From assembly GCA_913061335.1 (NCBI GenBank), contig CAJXTP010000003.1:1-33954 (forward strand): 33,954 bases of DNA, written 5' to 3'. Of this stretch, positions 7,353 through 15,814 are shown one piece after another (position 1 is the first letter of the stretch; every line of letters begins with the position of its first letter). The translations under genes and the position numbers were made by a program. Under the pieces are notes generated by a model. It saw only the letters and a list, made by a program, of their open reading frames with translations, did not search any database and was not told the DNA's origin. Source of the stretch: an uncultured Loktanella sp. (lineage in GTDB: Bacteria > Pseudomonadota > Alphaproteobacteria > Rhodobacterales > Rhodobacteraceae).

Positions 7353-8384
7353 TCACTTCGCGGACCATTGTGCTGCGAGCGGATCCATGACCTTGCGCCA
7401 GCGGCGTGGCGCGAGCGCCAGACAGGCCATAACAGGCAAGGATCGCGGCAACATTGGGCAGTCTTCTGGGATGATCAGGGTGTTGTAGGGCCGCGAAGGA
7501 TGCGCGTGGTGGTCAGAATGACGTGGCGCGTTCAGCATCACGGCAGAGGAAAACCAATGCGGGCTATTCCAGCTATGGCGTGCGGTGACGGGTTCATATT
7601 TGCCATCAACCTTTGAGCGCATCAGCCCATAGTGCTGGATATAGTCGGACAGCAATAATTGCGATGTGCTAAAAGTGGCGAGGGCAACATAGATTGTGGC
7701 TCCAAGGGGGCCGCCGATGAACCAAGCCAATGCAACGAAGCCGACAGCACCCCCGATATATGCCACATAGGGATGGCGGTAGGCGGGGGGGCCGATGCGC
7801 TGTTGGCGTTCAGTTTCGGCAGCGAGCCCTTTGCGGAATGAGCCGCGCCAAGCACGTGCTGCAAATTTGTAATAGCTTTCGCCGCGTCGAGATGTCGACG
7901 GGTCCAATGGGGTGGCCACATAGCGGTGGTGCACAAGCACATGCGCAGATGTGTGATGCCCAAACAGCAATGAAATGTAGACCCATTTCCCCATACTGTG
8001 CAGTCCACGCCCACCGCGATGTATCAGTTCATGCGCGTTGGAATTGCTGATTTGACCAAAGAAAAACCCAGTGGCGATGAAAATGCCAACTTTGGCGACG
8101 AAGCCGCTGTTTCCGTTTGCGAGTGCATCAACGACCAGCGCAAGTAGCCCAAAGTGAGCGACGCCAAGGGTGACCAGCAAAACCATTGCGGCAGGGAATT
8201 CGCTGTCTTTTGTCGGTGGTGTGACGTGATGTATTACCTCGTCCAGACACGCTGCCATTGCGGTCAGATAGATCAGGCCTGCCAAAACCCAAACCCCACC
8301 CAAGATTACAGCCGCGCAAATAAGTGCGACCGGGATCAGCGTGGCGAATGTGAATAAGCGCATTGGTGTGAAAAAACGGATCAT
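7353..8384 (-). CDS. alkB: AlkB-type alkane 1-monooxygenase (membrane fatty-acid-desaturase-like)
   Basis: A 343-residue integral membrane non-haem diiron hydroxylase. The histidine boxes of the AlkB family are present: HELIHR (in NSNAHELIHRGG), GHH...HVLVHHRYVATPLDP, and RHSDHHAHPSRPY, plus the SDYIQHYGL motif. Hydrophobic segments at about residues 10-50, 65-90, 97-115 and 205-245 fit the six-helix topology. It is shorter than the roughly 400-residue Pseudomonas AlkB, and the third box reads NAPRHSDHH where alkane hydroxylases usually have LQRHSDHH. Substrate is likely a terminal alkyl chain, not determined here. No rubredoxin or rubredoxin reductase gene is nearby. It is divergent from ftsY. 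The start at 8384 has a poor ribosome site. Confidence 0.88.
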   Translation of the reverse strand: MIRFFTPMRLFTFATLIPVALICAAVILGGVWVLAGLIYLTAMAACLDEVIHHVTPPTKDSEFPAAMVLLVTLGVAHFGLLALVVDALANGNSGFVAKVGIFIATGFFFGQISNSNAHELIHRGGRGLHSMGKWVYISLLFGHHTSAHVLVHHRYVATPLDPSTSRRGESYYKFAARAWRGSFRKGLAAETERQQRIGPPAYRHPYVAYIGGAVGFVALAWFIGGPLGATIYVALATFSTSQLLLSDYIQHYGLMRSKVDGKYEPVTARHSWNSPHWFSSAVMLNAPRHSDHHAHPSRPYNTLIIPEDCPMLPRSLPVMACLALAPRRWRKVMDPLAAQWSAK

Positions 8385-8535
8385 TTACCGGATGTAGCAT
8401 GCAATCATTAAAACGTCAGTGCCTGATCCCGCGACGCCTTGTTTCAGTTATGGGGTCCACCCTAATCGCGCCGCCTCTTTCAATATCGATCAATCGGGAC
8501 TAAGTGTTTGGAGTTCAGTGTTTAAAGGCCGCACG

Positions 8536-9747
8536 ATGTCGTTTTTCAAAAAACTCAAAGACCGGATGCTTCGGTCGTCTTCCAAAATTGACGAAGGTTT
8601 GGACGCGATTGTCAGTGATGGCGGGGCGCCCGCGCTTGAAGATGTTGATGTCCCAGCGGTTGATCCCGAAGACGTCAGTGCCGACCCCGTCCAAGCGGAC
8701 GTAATTCCAGAGCCGGTAGCGTTGGAACCGGAACCTGATGTCGAAGAGCCAAGCCCAGAAGTCGTTGAGCCAGCACCTGTTGCCGCGCCGCGTGCGGCGG
8801 TGGTCGCCCCAATGACGACGCTGGAGCCGTCCCCGCTTGAGATTGAAGCAACGCCTGCGAAAGCGGGTCTTTTCGGCCGATTGATGGGCCGAGGGACCGA
8901 AAGTAGTGTCGTGCGTCGCGCGCTTGACGACGACATGCTCGAACAGCTTGAGGAACTGCTTATTTCGACCGACATGGGCGTGGACACGGCGCTGCGTGTC
9001 ACCGCGAACATGGCCGAAGGACGGATGGGCAAGAAGTTATCTACGGATGAGATCAAAGCTTTGATGGCCGCCGAAATTGGGCGTATTATGGAGCCTGTCG
9101 CGCGACCAATGCCGCTTTATGCTAAAAAGCCGCAAGTTGTGCTGGTGGTTGGCGTCAATGGTTCGGGTAAGACAACGACAATTGGCAAGCTGGCGAGCCA
9201 GTTTAAGGCTGCTGGGAAAACGGTTGTGATTGCAGCGGGTGATACGTTCCGTGCGGCAGCGGTTGAACAACTTCAGGTGTGGGGCGACCGCGCAGGAGTT
9301 CCGGTTTTGACGGCGCCTGAAGGGTCCGATCCTGCAAGTTTGGCATATGATGCGATGGAACAGGCGCACCGCGATGGCGTCGATTTGTTGATGATCGACA
9401 CGGCTGGCCGATTGCAAAACCGCGCCGATTTGATGGAAGAGCTGACCAAGATTGTGCGTGTGATCCGCAAAAAAGACCCTGACGCGCCGCATAATACGCT
9501 GCTGGTGCTGGATGCGACGACGGGGCAAAATGCGTTGCAACAGGTTAAGGTGTTCCAAGAGCTTTCGGATGTATCCGGCCTTGTGATGACGAAACTGGAC
9601 GGAACTGCAAAAGGCGGCGTGCTTGTTGCGCTGGCCGATAAATTCGGATTGCCGATCCATGCGATTGGCGTTGGCGAACAGATTGATGATCTTGCCCCGT
9701 TTGACCCTGAAGATTTCGCGAATGCGCTTGTCGGACGCGATGTCTAG
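8536..9747 (+). CDS. ftsY: Signal recognition particle receptor FtsY
   Basis: A 403-residue SRP-receptor GTPase that docks ribosome-SRP complexes at the inner membrane. The first 20 residues are basic (MSFFKKLKDRMLRSSSK), then comes an acidic Pro/Glu/Val-rich A region (about 30-110), as expected for membrane association. The N domain follows, then the GTPase: G1 loop GVNGSGKTTT (206-215), DTFRAAAVEQL, DTAGRLQNRADLMEEL, TKLDGTAKGG. The ATG at 8536 follows AAAGG; an open frame upstream to 8419 lacks family features. Downstream genes (EamA transporter, yciB) follow in the same direction within 15 bases, an arrangement I associate with Rhodobacteraceae. Confidence 0.96.
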   Translation: MSFFKKLKDRMLRSSSKIDEGLDAIVSDGGAPALEDVDVPAVDPEDVSADPVQADVIPEPVALEPEPDVEEPSPEVVEPAPVAAPRAAVVAPMTTLEPSPLEIEATPAKAGLFGRLMGRGTESSVVRRALDDDMLEQLEELLISTDMGVDTALRVTANMAEGRMGKKLSTDEIKALMAAEIGRIMEPVARPMPLYAKKPQVVLVVGVNGSGKTTTIGKLASQFKAAGKTVVIAAGDTFRAAAVEQLQVWGDRAGVPVLTAPEGSDPASLAYDAMEQAHRDGVDLLMIDTAGRLQNRADLMEELTKIVRVIRKKDPDAPHNTLLVLDATTGQNALQQVKVFQELSDVSGLVMTKLDGTAKGGVLVALADKFGLPIHAIGVGEQIDDLAPFDPEDFANALVGRDV

Positions 9748-9761
9748 CAGCGACCGCTCTT

Positions 9762-10664
9762 GTGGGTGATTGGATTGTTCAACTTGCAGGGACACCTCAA
9801 GGGGCCCAATTAGCGACGGCGCTGGCGCTGATGTCTGCCGTCGCGCACGCTGTATTTGGCGCGCTGCAAAAGGGGCGGCATGATCCTTGGCTGACGCGCG
9901 GTGCGATTGATGGCTGGCTTGCCGTGATCTCTGCGCCTGTGGCACTGTTTTTGGTGCCTTGGCCCAATGCATTCACGGCTTGGATGTTGGCCGGTGCGGT
10001 GGTGATCCATTTCATTTATAAGCTGACGATGGCGCTGGCGTATGAAAAAGCGGCCTACACGGTGGTATATCCGGTCGTACGCGGCACTGGTCCGTTGGTG
10101 ACTGTGATCGCGGCATCTGCAATTTTTGGCGAACACTTTACGGTTGTTCAATGGATGGGGGTCGCCTGTTTATCAGGGGGAATCTTGCTGCTCGCGCTGC
10201 GCAATCTGTCCGAAGAAACCATTGATAGGGCGGCGCTGAAAGCTGGATTGGCTTGGGCCGTTCTTGGCGGTGTGACCGTTGCGATTTATACGACGTGGGA
10301 CGCGTATGGTATTCGGTCCAGCCTGAACCCGTTTACGTTTTTGGCATGGTTTTTCTTTGTGACGGCGCTTGATTTTCCGATCATCGCAGCGGCCCGTTAT
10401 CGCCGGATGTCGGCCAAGCCCGATCTTGGCCCACTCTTGTGGCGCGGATTTGCTGGTGCGTTCATTGCTTGGTTTAGCTTTGGTGGTGTCATGCTTGCGA
10501 CCCGTCTTGATAAAGTGGGCGAAGCTGCGGTGCTTCGAGAGACGTCAACCGTATTTGCAGCACTGATCGGATGGTTCATCTTGGGCGAAAAAGTGGGTCC
10601 GCGCCGGTTATTTCTGATGGCATTGGTTGCACTTGGCGCTGTGATCGTTGAAATGGGCGGATGA
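9762..10664 (+). CDS. EamA/DMT-family transporter
   Basis: A 300-residue membrane protein with about ten hydrophobic segments in two repeated halves, the EamA pattern. The first half ends near FTVVQWMGVACLSGGILLLAL and the second near VGPRRLFLMALVALGAVIVEM; each half has the EK/E-rich loop before the last helix (IFGEHFTVVQW, ILGEKVGPRR). DMT proteins export or import small metabolites; the substrate here is unknown. The start is GTG at 9762, 14 bases after ftsY, with no good ribosome site, so translation may depend on coupling. The stop overlaps an ATG at 10661, just ahead of the yciB ribosome site. Confidence 0.85.
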   Translation: MGDWIVQLAGTPQGAQLATALALMSAVAHAVFGALQKGRHDPWLTRGAIDGWLAVISAPVALFLVPWPNAFTAWMLAGAVVIHFIYKLTMALAYEKAAYTVVYPVVRGTGPLVTVIAASAIFGEHFTVVQWMGVACLSGGILLLALRNLSEETIDRAALKAGLAWAVLGGVTVAIYTTWDAYGIRSSLNPFTFLAWFFFVTALDFPIIAAARYRRMSAKPDLGPLLWRGFAGAFIAWFSFGGVMLATRLDKVGEAAVLRETSTVFAALIGWFILGEKVGPRRLFLMALVALGAVIVEMGG

Positions 10665-10675
10665 AGGAGACTTTG

Positions 10676-11278
10676 ATGGCTGAAAAACAGATTAACCCAA
10701 TTCTAAAACAGGTGCTGGAGCTTGGCCCGACGTTGGTATTTTTCCTGATTTACCTGCGGATTAAGGACGATGTGTTTACGGTTTCTGGCACCGAATATTC
10801 TGGTTTCATCGTTGCAACGCTTGTGTTCGTACCGATCTTACTGGTGTCGATGGGTATCCTTTGGCAACTAACCGGCAAACTAAGCCGGATGCAGGTTTTC
10901 ACCGCGTTTATGGTCATCTTTTTTGGCGGGCTCACCGCGTGGTTTAATGATGAGCGATTTTTCAAGATGAAAACCAGCATTGTCTATGGATGCTTTGCCG
11001 GCATTTTGGGTTTCGGTCTACTGCGTGGGCGTAGTTATTTGCGGTACATCATGGAAGATTTCCTACCAATGCAGCAGGAAGGTTGGATGATTTTGACCCG
11101 TCGTTTGACGTTTATGTTCTTGGGCTTGGCTGTTGCCAATGAACTGATCTGGCGCACGCAATCCACGGATCTGTGGGTGAAATTGGAAACGTTTGCTTTT
11201 CCTGCAGTACTGTTCTTGTTCTTGTGGCTACAGATTGTTGCGCTTCAGAAATACCTAATTGAACCGGAACAGGGTTAA
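10676..11278 (+). CDS. yciB: Inner-membrane protein YciB (septation protein A family)
   Basis: A 200-residue protein of the YciB/IspZ family. It shows the family opening NPILKQVLELGPTLVFFLIYLR, then hydrophobic segments at about 45-70, 80-95, 100-125, 140-155 and 170-190, with AWFNDERFFKMKTSIVYGCFAGILGFGLL and the IWRTQSTDLWVKLETF block typical of the family. YciB acts in the inner membrane and is linked to cell envelope synthesis and septation in enterics; its molecular action is not settled. I chose ATG 10676 because AAGGAG lies six bases upstream (10664-10669). An ATG at 10661 overlapping the previous stop is possible but would put the ribosome site inside the gene. Its stop overlaps that of the convergent PilZ gene. 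Confidence 0.92.
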   Translation: MAEKQINPILKQVLELGPTLVFFLIYLRIKDDVFTVSGTEYSGFIVATLVFVPILLVSMGILWQLTGKLSRMQVFTAFMVIFFGGLTAWFNDERFFKMKTSIVYGCFAGILGFGLLRGRSYLRYIMEDFLPMQQEGWMILTRRLTFMFLGLAVANELIWRTQSTDLWVKLETFAFPAVLFLFLWLQIVALQKYLIEPEQG

Positions 11279-11598
11279 CGCATCTCGGTGTACCCGGTGG
11301 AGTTGTGGCGTATGCCGCGATGACCGGATTGTTTGTATCTTAGTGAATCCACCTGCGTGGTCGTTAGGTGTGGGCGGAAGGTGACCCCGCACCGCCCACC
11401 TGCCGACCACTGAACAATGCCTGATACTCTGTTGTTTAGAAACAAAATTTCAATTTTGTGCCCTCGTAAAAGAGACACGGATGTTTCCATAAGCGCTCCA
11501 GTTTCGTTCACATCGTTAATCACCGCCTTGGCTGGACCAAAGGGTGTTCTCACGGTGGTCGGAAACTCGGTGCGGTAGCGGTGCGGGCGATATTGCAT
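11275..11598 (-). CDS. PilZ-domain protein
   Basis: A 107-residue single-domain protein. HRYRTEFPTTVRT gives the Arg-x-x-x-Arg-like opening and VINDVNETGALMET the D/N-x-S/N-x-x-G block of PilZ, followed by beta strands ending in GIVQWSAGGRCGVTF. PilZ proteins bind cyclic-di-GMP and control motility or surface polysaccharide. Here the first motif is loose (RYR rather than a clean RxxxR) and Asn/Thr replace the usual Ser, so nucleotide binding is not certain. It starts at 11598 and converges on yciB with overlapping stops in GTTAA. The tail after residue 85 is short and basic. Confidence 0.75.
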   Translation of the reverse strand: MQYRPHRYRTEFPTTVRTPFGPAKAVINDVNETGALMETSVSLLRGHKIEILFLNNRVSGIVQWSAGGRCGVTFRPHLTTTQVDSLRYKQSGHRGIRHNSTGYTEMR

Positions 11599-11676
11599 GG
11601 GTCTGCTTTCGTTTGAAACACCTAGACTAGACTACCAAACATTTAAGGTTCCGTTACCGTTCAATAACCGCGTTGC

Positions 11677-11705
11677 TTGACGCTGCACTGCAGCGGGTCT
11701 AGGAC
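11677..11705 (+). promoter_or_regulatory. Candidate promoter of the metZ riboswitch transcript
   Basis: TTGACG (11677-11682), 17 bases, TAGGAC (11700-11705). A start 6-8 bases later falls at the 5' edge of the SAM-II aptamer. The -35 is good, the -10 only fair. Confidence 0.4.
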
Positions 11706-11708
11706 AGC

Positions 11709-11762
11709 ACCGTGGCGATTTGTTACCGGATTGCGGGCCACGTTAAATATGCCGCTAAAAAG
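11709..11762 (+). ncRNA. SAM-II (SAM-alpha) riboswitch aptamer
   Basis: This leader matches the SAM-II family I know from alphaproteobacterial methionine genes. CGTGGC (11711-11716) pairs with GCCACG (11737-11742) as P1. The loop side GCGG (11733-11736) can pair with CCGC (11752-11755) as the pseudoknot helix. The conserved GATTTG, CCACGTTAAA and GCTAAAA blocks are all present in order. It lies 80 bases before metZ, a classic target. SAM binding should lower metZ expression; an intrinsic terminator directly downstream suggests how. Confidence 0.9.
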
Positions 11763-11779
11763 GGTCACGGGCGTTGCAG

Positions 11780-11812
11780 CCCCGATACCTTTGATCGGTG
11801 TCGGGGTTTTTT
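11780..11812 (+). terminator. Intrinsic terminator (attenuator) between riboswitch and metZ
   Basis: CCCCGATACC (11780-11789) pairs with GGTGTCGGGG (11797-11806), ten pairs with one G-U, loop of seven, followed by six T (11807-11812). It lies before the metZ start, so it would stop transcription in the leader. Probably the expression platform of the SAM-II aptamer. Confidence 0.85.
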
Positions 11813-11841
11813 GGTGGCCAATCGCCAACTGGAGAAGATAC

Positions 11842-13020
11842 ATGACCAACTGGAGCAAGCGCACCAAAGCCGTTCACACAGGCACCCGCCGGAGCCAATA
11901 CGGCGAGGTGTCAGAAGCGATATTTCTGACCCAAGGCTTTGTTTATGAAACTGCAGAGGCCGCAGAGGCTCGTTTCATCAAAGCAGGGGCCGACGAGTTT
12001 ATCTATGCCCGTTACGGCAACCCGACCGTGCGCATGTTCGAAGACCGCTTGGCGGAAATGCTGGGATATGAAGACTGTTTTGCCTGTAACTCAGGTATGG
12101 CGGCTGTCAGCGGCGCGTTGATGGCGCTTGTGAAGGCCGGCGACCATATCGTGTCATCGCGCGCGCTGTTTGGGTCTTGTTTGTATGTGCTCGAAGACGT
12201 GCTTGCACGGTTCGGTGTTGAAATCACGCTTGTTGATGGCATGGACAATGCGGCTTGGGACGCGGCCATTCGGCCTGACACGCGGATCGTTTTCTTTGAA
12301 AGCATTTCGAACCCCACGCTTGAGGTGGTCGATATTCGCCACATCGTCAAAGCAGCCCATGCCGTTGGAGCGTTAGTTTTGGCCGATGATGCGATGGCCA
12401 CACCGATCTATTCATATGCCGCCGAATGTGGTGCCGACCTTGCGATCATTTCCACGACAAAACATGTGGATGGGCAGGGCCGTATGTTGGGCGGCGCGAT
12501 CTGTGGATCTCGTGATCTGATCCGCGGTCCGATTGAGACTTATGTCAAACACACCGGCGGTGCGATGAACCCGTTTACCGCTTGGACACACTTGAAATCA
12601 TTGGAAACAATCGATTTGCGTGTCCGTGCGCAGGCAGCGGCCACAGCGGAGATCGCAATTGCTTTGGCGGGACACCCTAAGTTGACGTCGGTACGCTATC
12701 CGACTCACGTGGATCATCCGCAACAGGCATTGGCTTTGTCCCAATCGCAGGCGGGTGGCACTGTGATGGCATTTGAAGTGGATGGCGGCCGTGATGCCTG
12801 TTTCAAATTTCTGAACGCGCTAGAGCTGTTTACGATTTCCAACAACTTTGCTGATGCCAAGTCCATCGTGACCCATCCGGCAACAACAACACATCAGCGG
12901 TTGCCGCAGGCACAAAAAGATATGTTGGGTATTTCCATGGGGTTAGTGCGTCTTTCGGTCGGATTAGAGGACCCTGTTGATCTGATCGCTGACCTGAAAC
13001 AGGCACTTAACGCGATCTGA
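11842..13020 (+). CDS. metZ: O-succinylhomoserine sulfhydrylase
   Basis: A 392-residue PLP enzyme of the Cys/Met metabolism family that makes homocysteine from O-succinylhomoserine (or O-acetylhomoserine) and sulfide. Visible features: TRRSQYGEVSEAIFLTQGFVYETAEAAEARF, YARYGNPTVRMFEDRLAEML, the SGMAAVSGALMAL loop, LADDAMATP and the PLP lysine in STTKHVDGQGRMLGG (Lys207). This sequence set favours MetZ over cystathionine gamma-synthase or beta-lyase. The ATG at 11842 follows GGAGAAGATAC. The open frame upstream to 11677 runs through the riboswitch and is not coding. Regulation is by the SAM-II leader and terminator. Substrate acyl group is inferred from the family. Confidence 0.93.
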   Translation: MTNWSKRTKAVHTGTRRSQYGEVSEAIFLTQGFVYETAEAAEARFIKAGADEFIYARYGNPTVRMFEDRLAEMLGYEDCFACNSGMAAVSGALMALVKAGDHIVSSRALFGSCLYVLEDVLARFGVEITLVDGMDNAAWDAAIRPDTRIVFFESISNPTLEVVDIRHIVKAAHAVGALVLADDAMATPIYSYAAECGADLAIISTTKHVDGQGRMLGGAICGSRDLIRGPIETYVKHTGGAMNPFTAWTHLKSLETIDLRVRAQAAATAEIAIALAGHPKLTSVRYPTHVDHPQQALALSQSQAGGTVMAFEVDGGRDACFKFLNALELFTISNNFADAKSIVTHPATTTHQRLPQAQKDMLGISMGLVRLSVGLEDPVDLIADLKQALNAI

Positions 13021-13032
13021 TTGCGGATATGA

Positions 13033-13065
13033 CGCAGGTTGTGGCGTTTTTCACCACACCCTGCG
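13033..13065 (+). other. Long imperfect hairpin between metZ and folE2
   Basis: CGCAGG-T-TGTGG (13033-13044) pairs with CCACA-C-CCTGCG (13054-13065), 11 pairs plus one mismatch, loop CGTTTTTCA. No T-run follows, so it is not a standard terminator. It ends 39 bases before the folE2 ATG and could be a processing or attenuation element. Confidence 0.45.
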
Positions 13066-13104
13066 CTGGCTGATCTGGTATGTTGTCCGCAAGGAGACCG
13101 CGTT

Positions 13105-14316
13105 ATGACTGATTTACGGGCCACATTGTCACGACTCTATCACGAGAATAATGGAAGTTCCGACGCGGCACCCCATGTAAGTGGGGACGATGCACCAGAC
13201 GGGGCCAAAGATATGAACGTTCATGATACTGATTTTGACCGTGAGCCAACCCGCCAAGAAGCCGAGGCCGCTTTGGCGTTGCTGCGCCGCTGGGCGATTG
13301 ATGTCACACCAGAAGAGGTGTCGACGCTTGACCCGTTGGTTAGCCGTCTGATCCCAGGGCAAGAGGTCAGCAATTACCCTGCATTAGCCCGCGCATACCC
13401 CGACGCATTTGAAGTTGATGATGCCTATAAGGCGACGATGCCCGACCTGCAGAACGGCCCAAGCAGCCTGATCCGTGGCACCAAACAGCAAATTCAGCAT
13501 GTTGGTATCAGCAATTTTCGCCTGCCGATCCGGTTTCATACCCGTGATGGTGGTGATCTGACGCTCGAGACCTCGGTCACTGGATCGGTCAGTCTTGAGG
13601 CCGAGAAAAAGGGCATCAACATGTCCCGCATTATGCGTACGTTTTATAAGCATGCCGAAGAGACGTTCAGCTTTGAAGTGATTGAACGCGCGTTGGATGC
13701 CTATAAATCCGACCTCGAAAGCTTTGACGCGCGCATTCAGATGCGGTTTTCATTTCCGATGAAGGTCAATAGCCTGCGGTCTGGCCTGTCGGGCTATCAA
13801 TATTACGACATCGCGCTGGAGCTGATTGAAGTCGACGGTGTGCGCCGCAAAATTGTGCATCTGGATTACGTATATTCAAGCACATGCCCGTGTTCGCTGG
13901 AATTGTCCGAACATGCCCGCCAATTCCGTGGCCAGCTTGCGACGCCGCACAGCCAACGGTCCGTGGCGCGCATGTCGTTGGTGGTTGAAGCCGATCAGCC
14001 GATTTTGTGGTTTGAGGATGTGATAGATATGGCCCGCGCCGCCGTGCCTACCGAAACCCAAGTCATGGTGAAACGCGAAGATGAGCAGGCGTTTGCCGAA
14101 CTCAACGCCGCCAACCCGATCTTTGTCGAAGACGCAGCACGGCTGTTTTGTGAACAACTGCTAAAAGATCCGCGCGTCGGTGATTTCCGTATTGTTGCCA
14201 GCCATCAAGAAAGCCTGCACAGCCATGATGCTGTGTCGATCCTGACCGAAGGCGCGACTTTTAACGCCGCATCGATTGATCCGCGCATGTTCCAGACGCT
14301 GTTCCATACGGGATAG
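13105..14316 (+). CDS. folE2: GTP cyclohydrolase FolE2 (type IB)
   Basis: A 403-residue FolE2-family protein that opens GTP to dihydroneopterin triphosphate, the first step of tetrahydrofolate synthesis. Family blocks include MPDLQNGPSSLIRGTKQQIQ, VGISNFRLPI, NMSRIMRTFY, the metal-site STCPCSLEL (Cys261, Cys263) and ATPHSQRS. FolE2 works with metals other than zinc, unlike FolE. The ATG at 13105 follows AAGGAGACCGCGTT. The first 55 residues (before MNVHDTDFDREPTRQEAEAALALLRRWA) are poorly conserved and a later start at Met36 is conceivable. No Zur-like site was recognised upstream. Other folate genes (folB, folP) lie 12 kb downstream. Confidence 0.92.
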   Translation: MTDLRATLSRLYHENNGSSDAAPHVSGDDAPDGAKDMNVHDTDFDREPTRQEAEAALALLRRWAIDVTPEEVSTLDPLVSRLIPGQEVSNYPALARAYPDAFEVDDAYKATMPDLQNGPSSLIRGTKQQIQHVGISNFRLPIRFHTRDGGDLTLETSVTGSVSLEAEKKGINMSRIMRTFYKHAEETFSFEVIERALDAYKSDLESFDARIQMRFSFPMKVNSLRSGLSGYQYYDIALELIEVDGVRRKIVHLDYVYSSTCPCSLELSEHARQFRGQLATPHSQRSVARMSLVVEADQPILWFEDVIDMARAAVPTETQVMVKREDEQAFAELNAANPIFVEDAARLFCEQLLKDPRVGDFRIVASHQESLHSHDAVSILTEGATFNAASIDPRMFQTLFHTG

Positions 14317-14365
14317 GCGCACGTCGATCCTTGACATGGATGCAATGGCGGGCCACCCCTGACGC

Positions 14366-15814
14366 ATGCTTGATTTACGCCCAGTGGGATATGTTATCGG
14401 ACTGCTTGTGGCGTCGCTTGGGATCACCATGCTGGCGCCTTTGGCCGCTGATCTGCAGGCTGGTAACGGCCATTGGCCAGTGTTCATGGAAAGCGCGATT
14501 ATCACGATCCTGACGGGTGGTTTGCTGGCCGGGGCCTGTGCAAACGGAGTCACGGCGGGCCTAACGCTGCGGCAGACGTTTTTGCTAACCTCGCTTGTTT
14601 GGCTGACACTACCAGTGTTTGGCGCGATCCCGTTTGTTATCGGGGCCACGAACGCAGATTTCACCGATGCATTCTTTGAGGCGATGTCAGGGCTGACGAC
14701 GACAGGATCAACTGTTTTCAGCGGGCTAGAGGCATTGCCTGAAGGGCTCAAGCTGTGGCGCGGCATCCTGCAATGGCTTGGCGGCGTTGGTATTATTGTG
14801 GTTGCGATGGTGTTTTTGCCGGAACTGCGGGTCGGCGGCATGCAAATTTTCCGCACCGAGGGGTTTGACACTGGCGGCAAAATCTTGCCCCGCGCAGGTG
14901 AAATTGCCAGCAGGATTGCGGTAATTTATGTGTCGCTAACCATCACCTGCGCATTGGCCTATTCTGCGTTTGGCATGACCGGATTTGATGCCATGACCCA
15001 CGCAATGACGACGGTGTCGACGGGGGGCATGGCCAATTCTGATGCATCGTTTGGCAACTACGGCATGGCGGTTCATTATACTGCTGTGGTGTTCATGATT
15101 TTAGCGGCATTGCCGTTTGTGCGCTACGTTCAGCTACTCGCAGGGACCGCCGTGCCGATGTACCGCGACAGTCAAATTCGCGTGTTTTTCATGATCGTCA
15201 GCACCTGTGTCTTGCTTATTTCCGCATGGATTTGGGGCCGCGACGGGATCATCACTGAAACGGCGTTCCGCGAAGCATTGTTCAACGTCACATCGATCAT
15301 ATCTGGCACCGGATATTCGAACGCTGACTACATGACATGGGGCACGTTTCCGGTTGTGATGTTCTTTTTCATCGGCCTGATTGGCGGTTGCGCGGGATCA
15401 ACGGCCTGTTCAGTTAAAGTGTTCCGGTACCAGTTGCTTGTCGCGTCGATCAAAAGCCAAATTCGGCAAATCCACTCGCCGCATGGCATATTCGAGCCGC
15501 GCTACGACGGGCGCCCAGTGTCTGAAGATGTTCTCAATTCGGTCATGGCGTTCTTTGTGGCCTTTGTGCTGGCGCTTGGCATTGTGGCGACGTTGCTTGG
15601 GCTGACCGGATTAGATTTTATCACGTCTGTATCAGGTGCTGCATCCGCAATTGCAAACATTGGCCCCGGTCTGGGAACAGAGATCGGTCCGTCAGGCAAT
15701 TTCTCTGGGCTTAATGACACTGCGAAGTGGATTTTATCCGTGGCGATGTTCTTTGGCCGCCTTGAAATCATGGCTGTTCTGACCATTCTAACCGTATCTT
15801 TCTGGAGATCATAA
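14366..15814 (+). CDS. trkH: TrkH-type potassium uptake protein
   Basis: A 482-residue membrane subunit of the Trk potassium transporter. Four pore-loop regions are expected in this family; the first is AMSGLTTTGSTVFSGLE (about residues 106-122), the second MTTVSTGGMANSDASFG, the third VTSIISGTGYSN and the fourth ASAIANIGPGLG. The WLGGVGIIVVAMVFLP and FIGLIGGCAGSTACSVKVFRY segments are typical. It would work with a cytoplasmic NAD-binding TrkA, not found here. Its stop at 15812-15814 directly touches the start of the next gene, so the two are probably cotranscribed. Confidence 0.93.
   Translation: MLDLRPVGYVIGLLVASLGITMLAPLAADLQAGNGHWPVFMESAIITILTGGLLAGACANGVTAGLTLRQTFLLTSLVWLTLPVFGAIPFVIGATNADFTDAFFEAMSGLTTTGSTVFSGLEALPEGLKLWRGILQWLGGVGIIVVAMVFLPELRVGGMQIFRTEGFDTGGKILPRAGEIASRIAVIYVSLTITCALAYSAFGMTGFDAMTHAMTTVSTGGMANSDASFGNYGMAVHYTAVVFMILAALPFVRYVQLLAGTAVPMYRDSQIRVFFMIVSTCVLLISAWIWGRDGIITETAFREALFNVTSIISGTGYSNADYMTWGTFPVVMFFFIGLIGGCAGSTACSVKVFRYQLLVASIKSQIRQIHSPHGIFEPRYDGRPVSEDVLNSVMAFFVAFVLALGIVATLLGLTGLDFITSVSGAASAIANIGPGLGTEIGPSGNFSGLNDTAKWILSVAMFFGRLEIMAVLTILTVSFWRS

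Noticed and set aside
9037..9972. Long minus-strand open frame (311 codons) opposite ftsY
   Set aside because: It mirrors ftsY and the start of the EamA gene, has no recognisable domain and a composition of antisense coding; it is a shadow frame.
11677..11841. Upstream extension of the metZ frame
   Set aside because: It is open by chance and runs through the SAM-II aptamer and terminator; the AGGAG-type site and family start support 11842.
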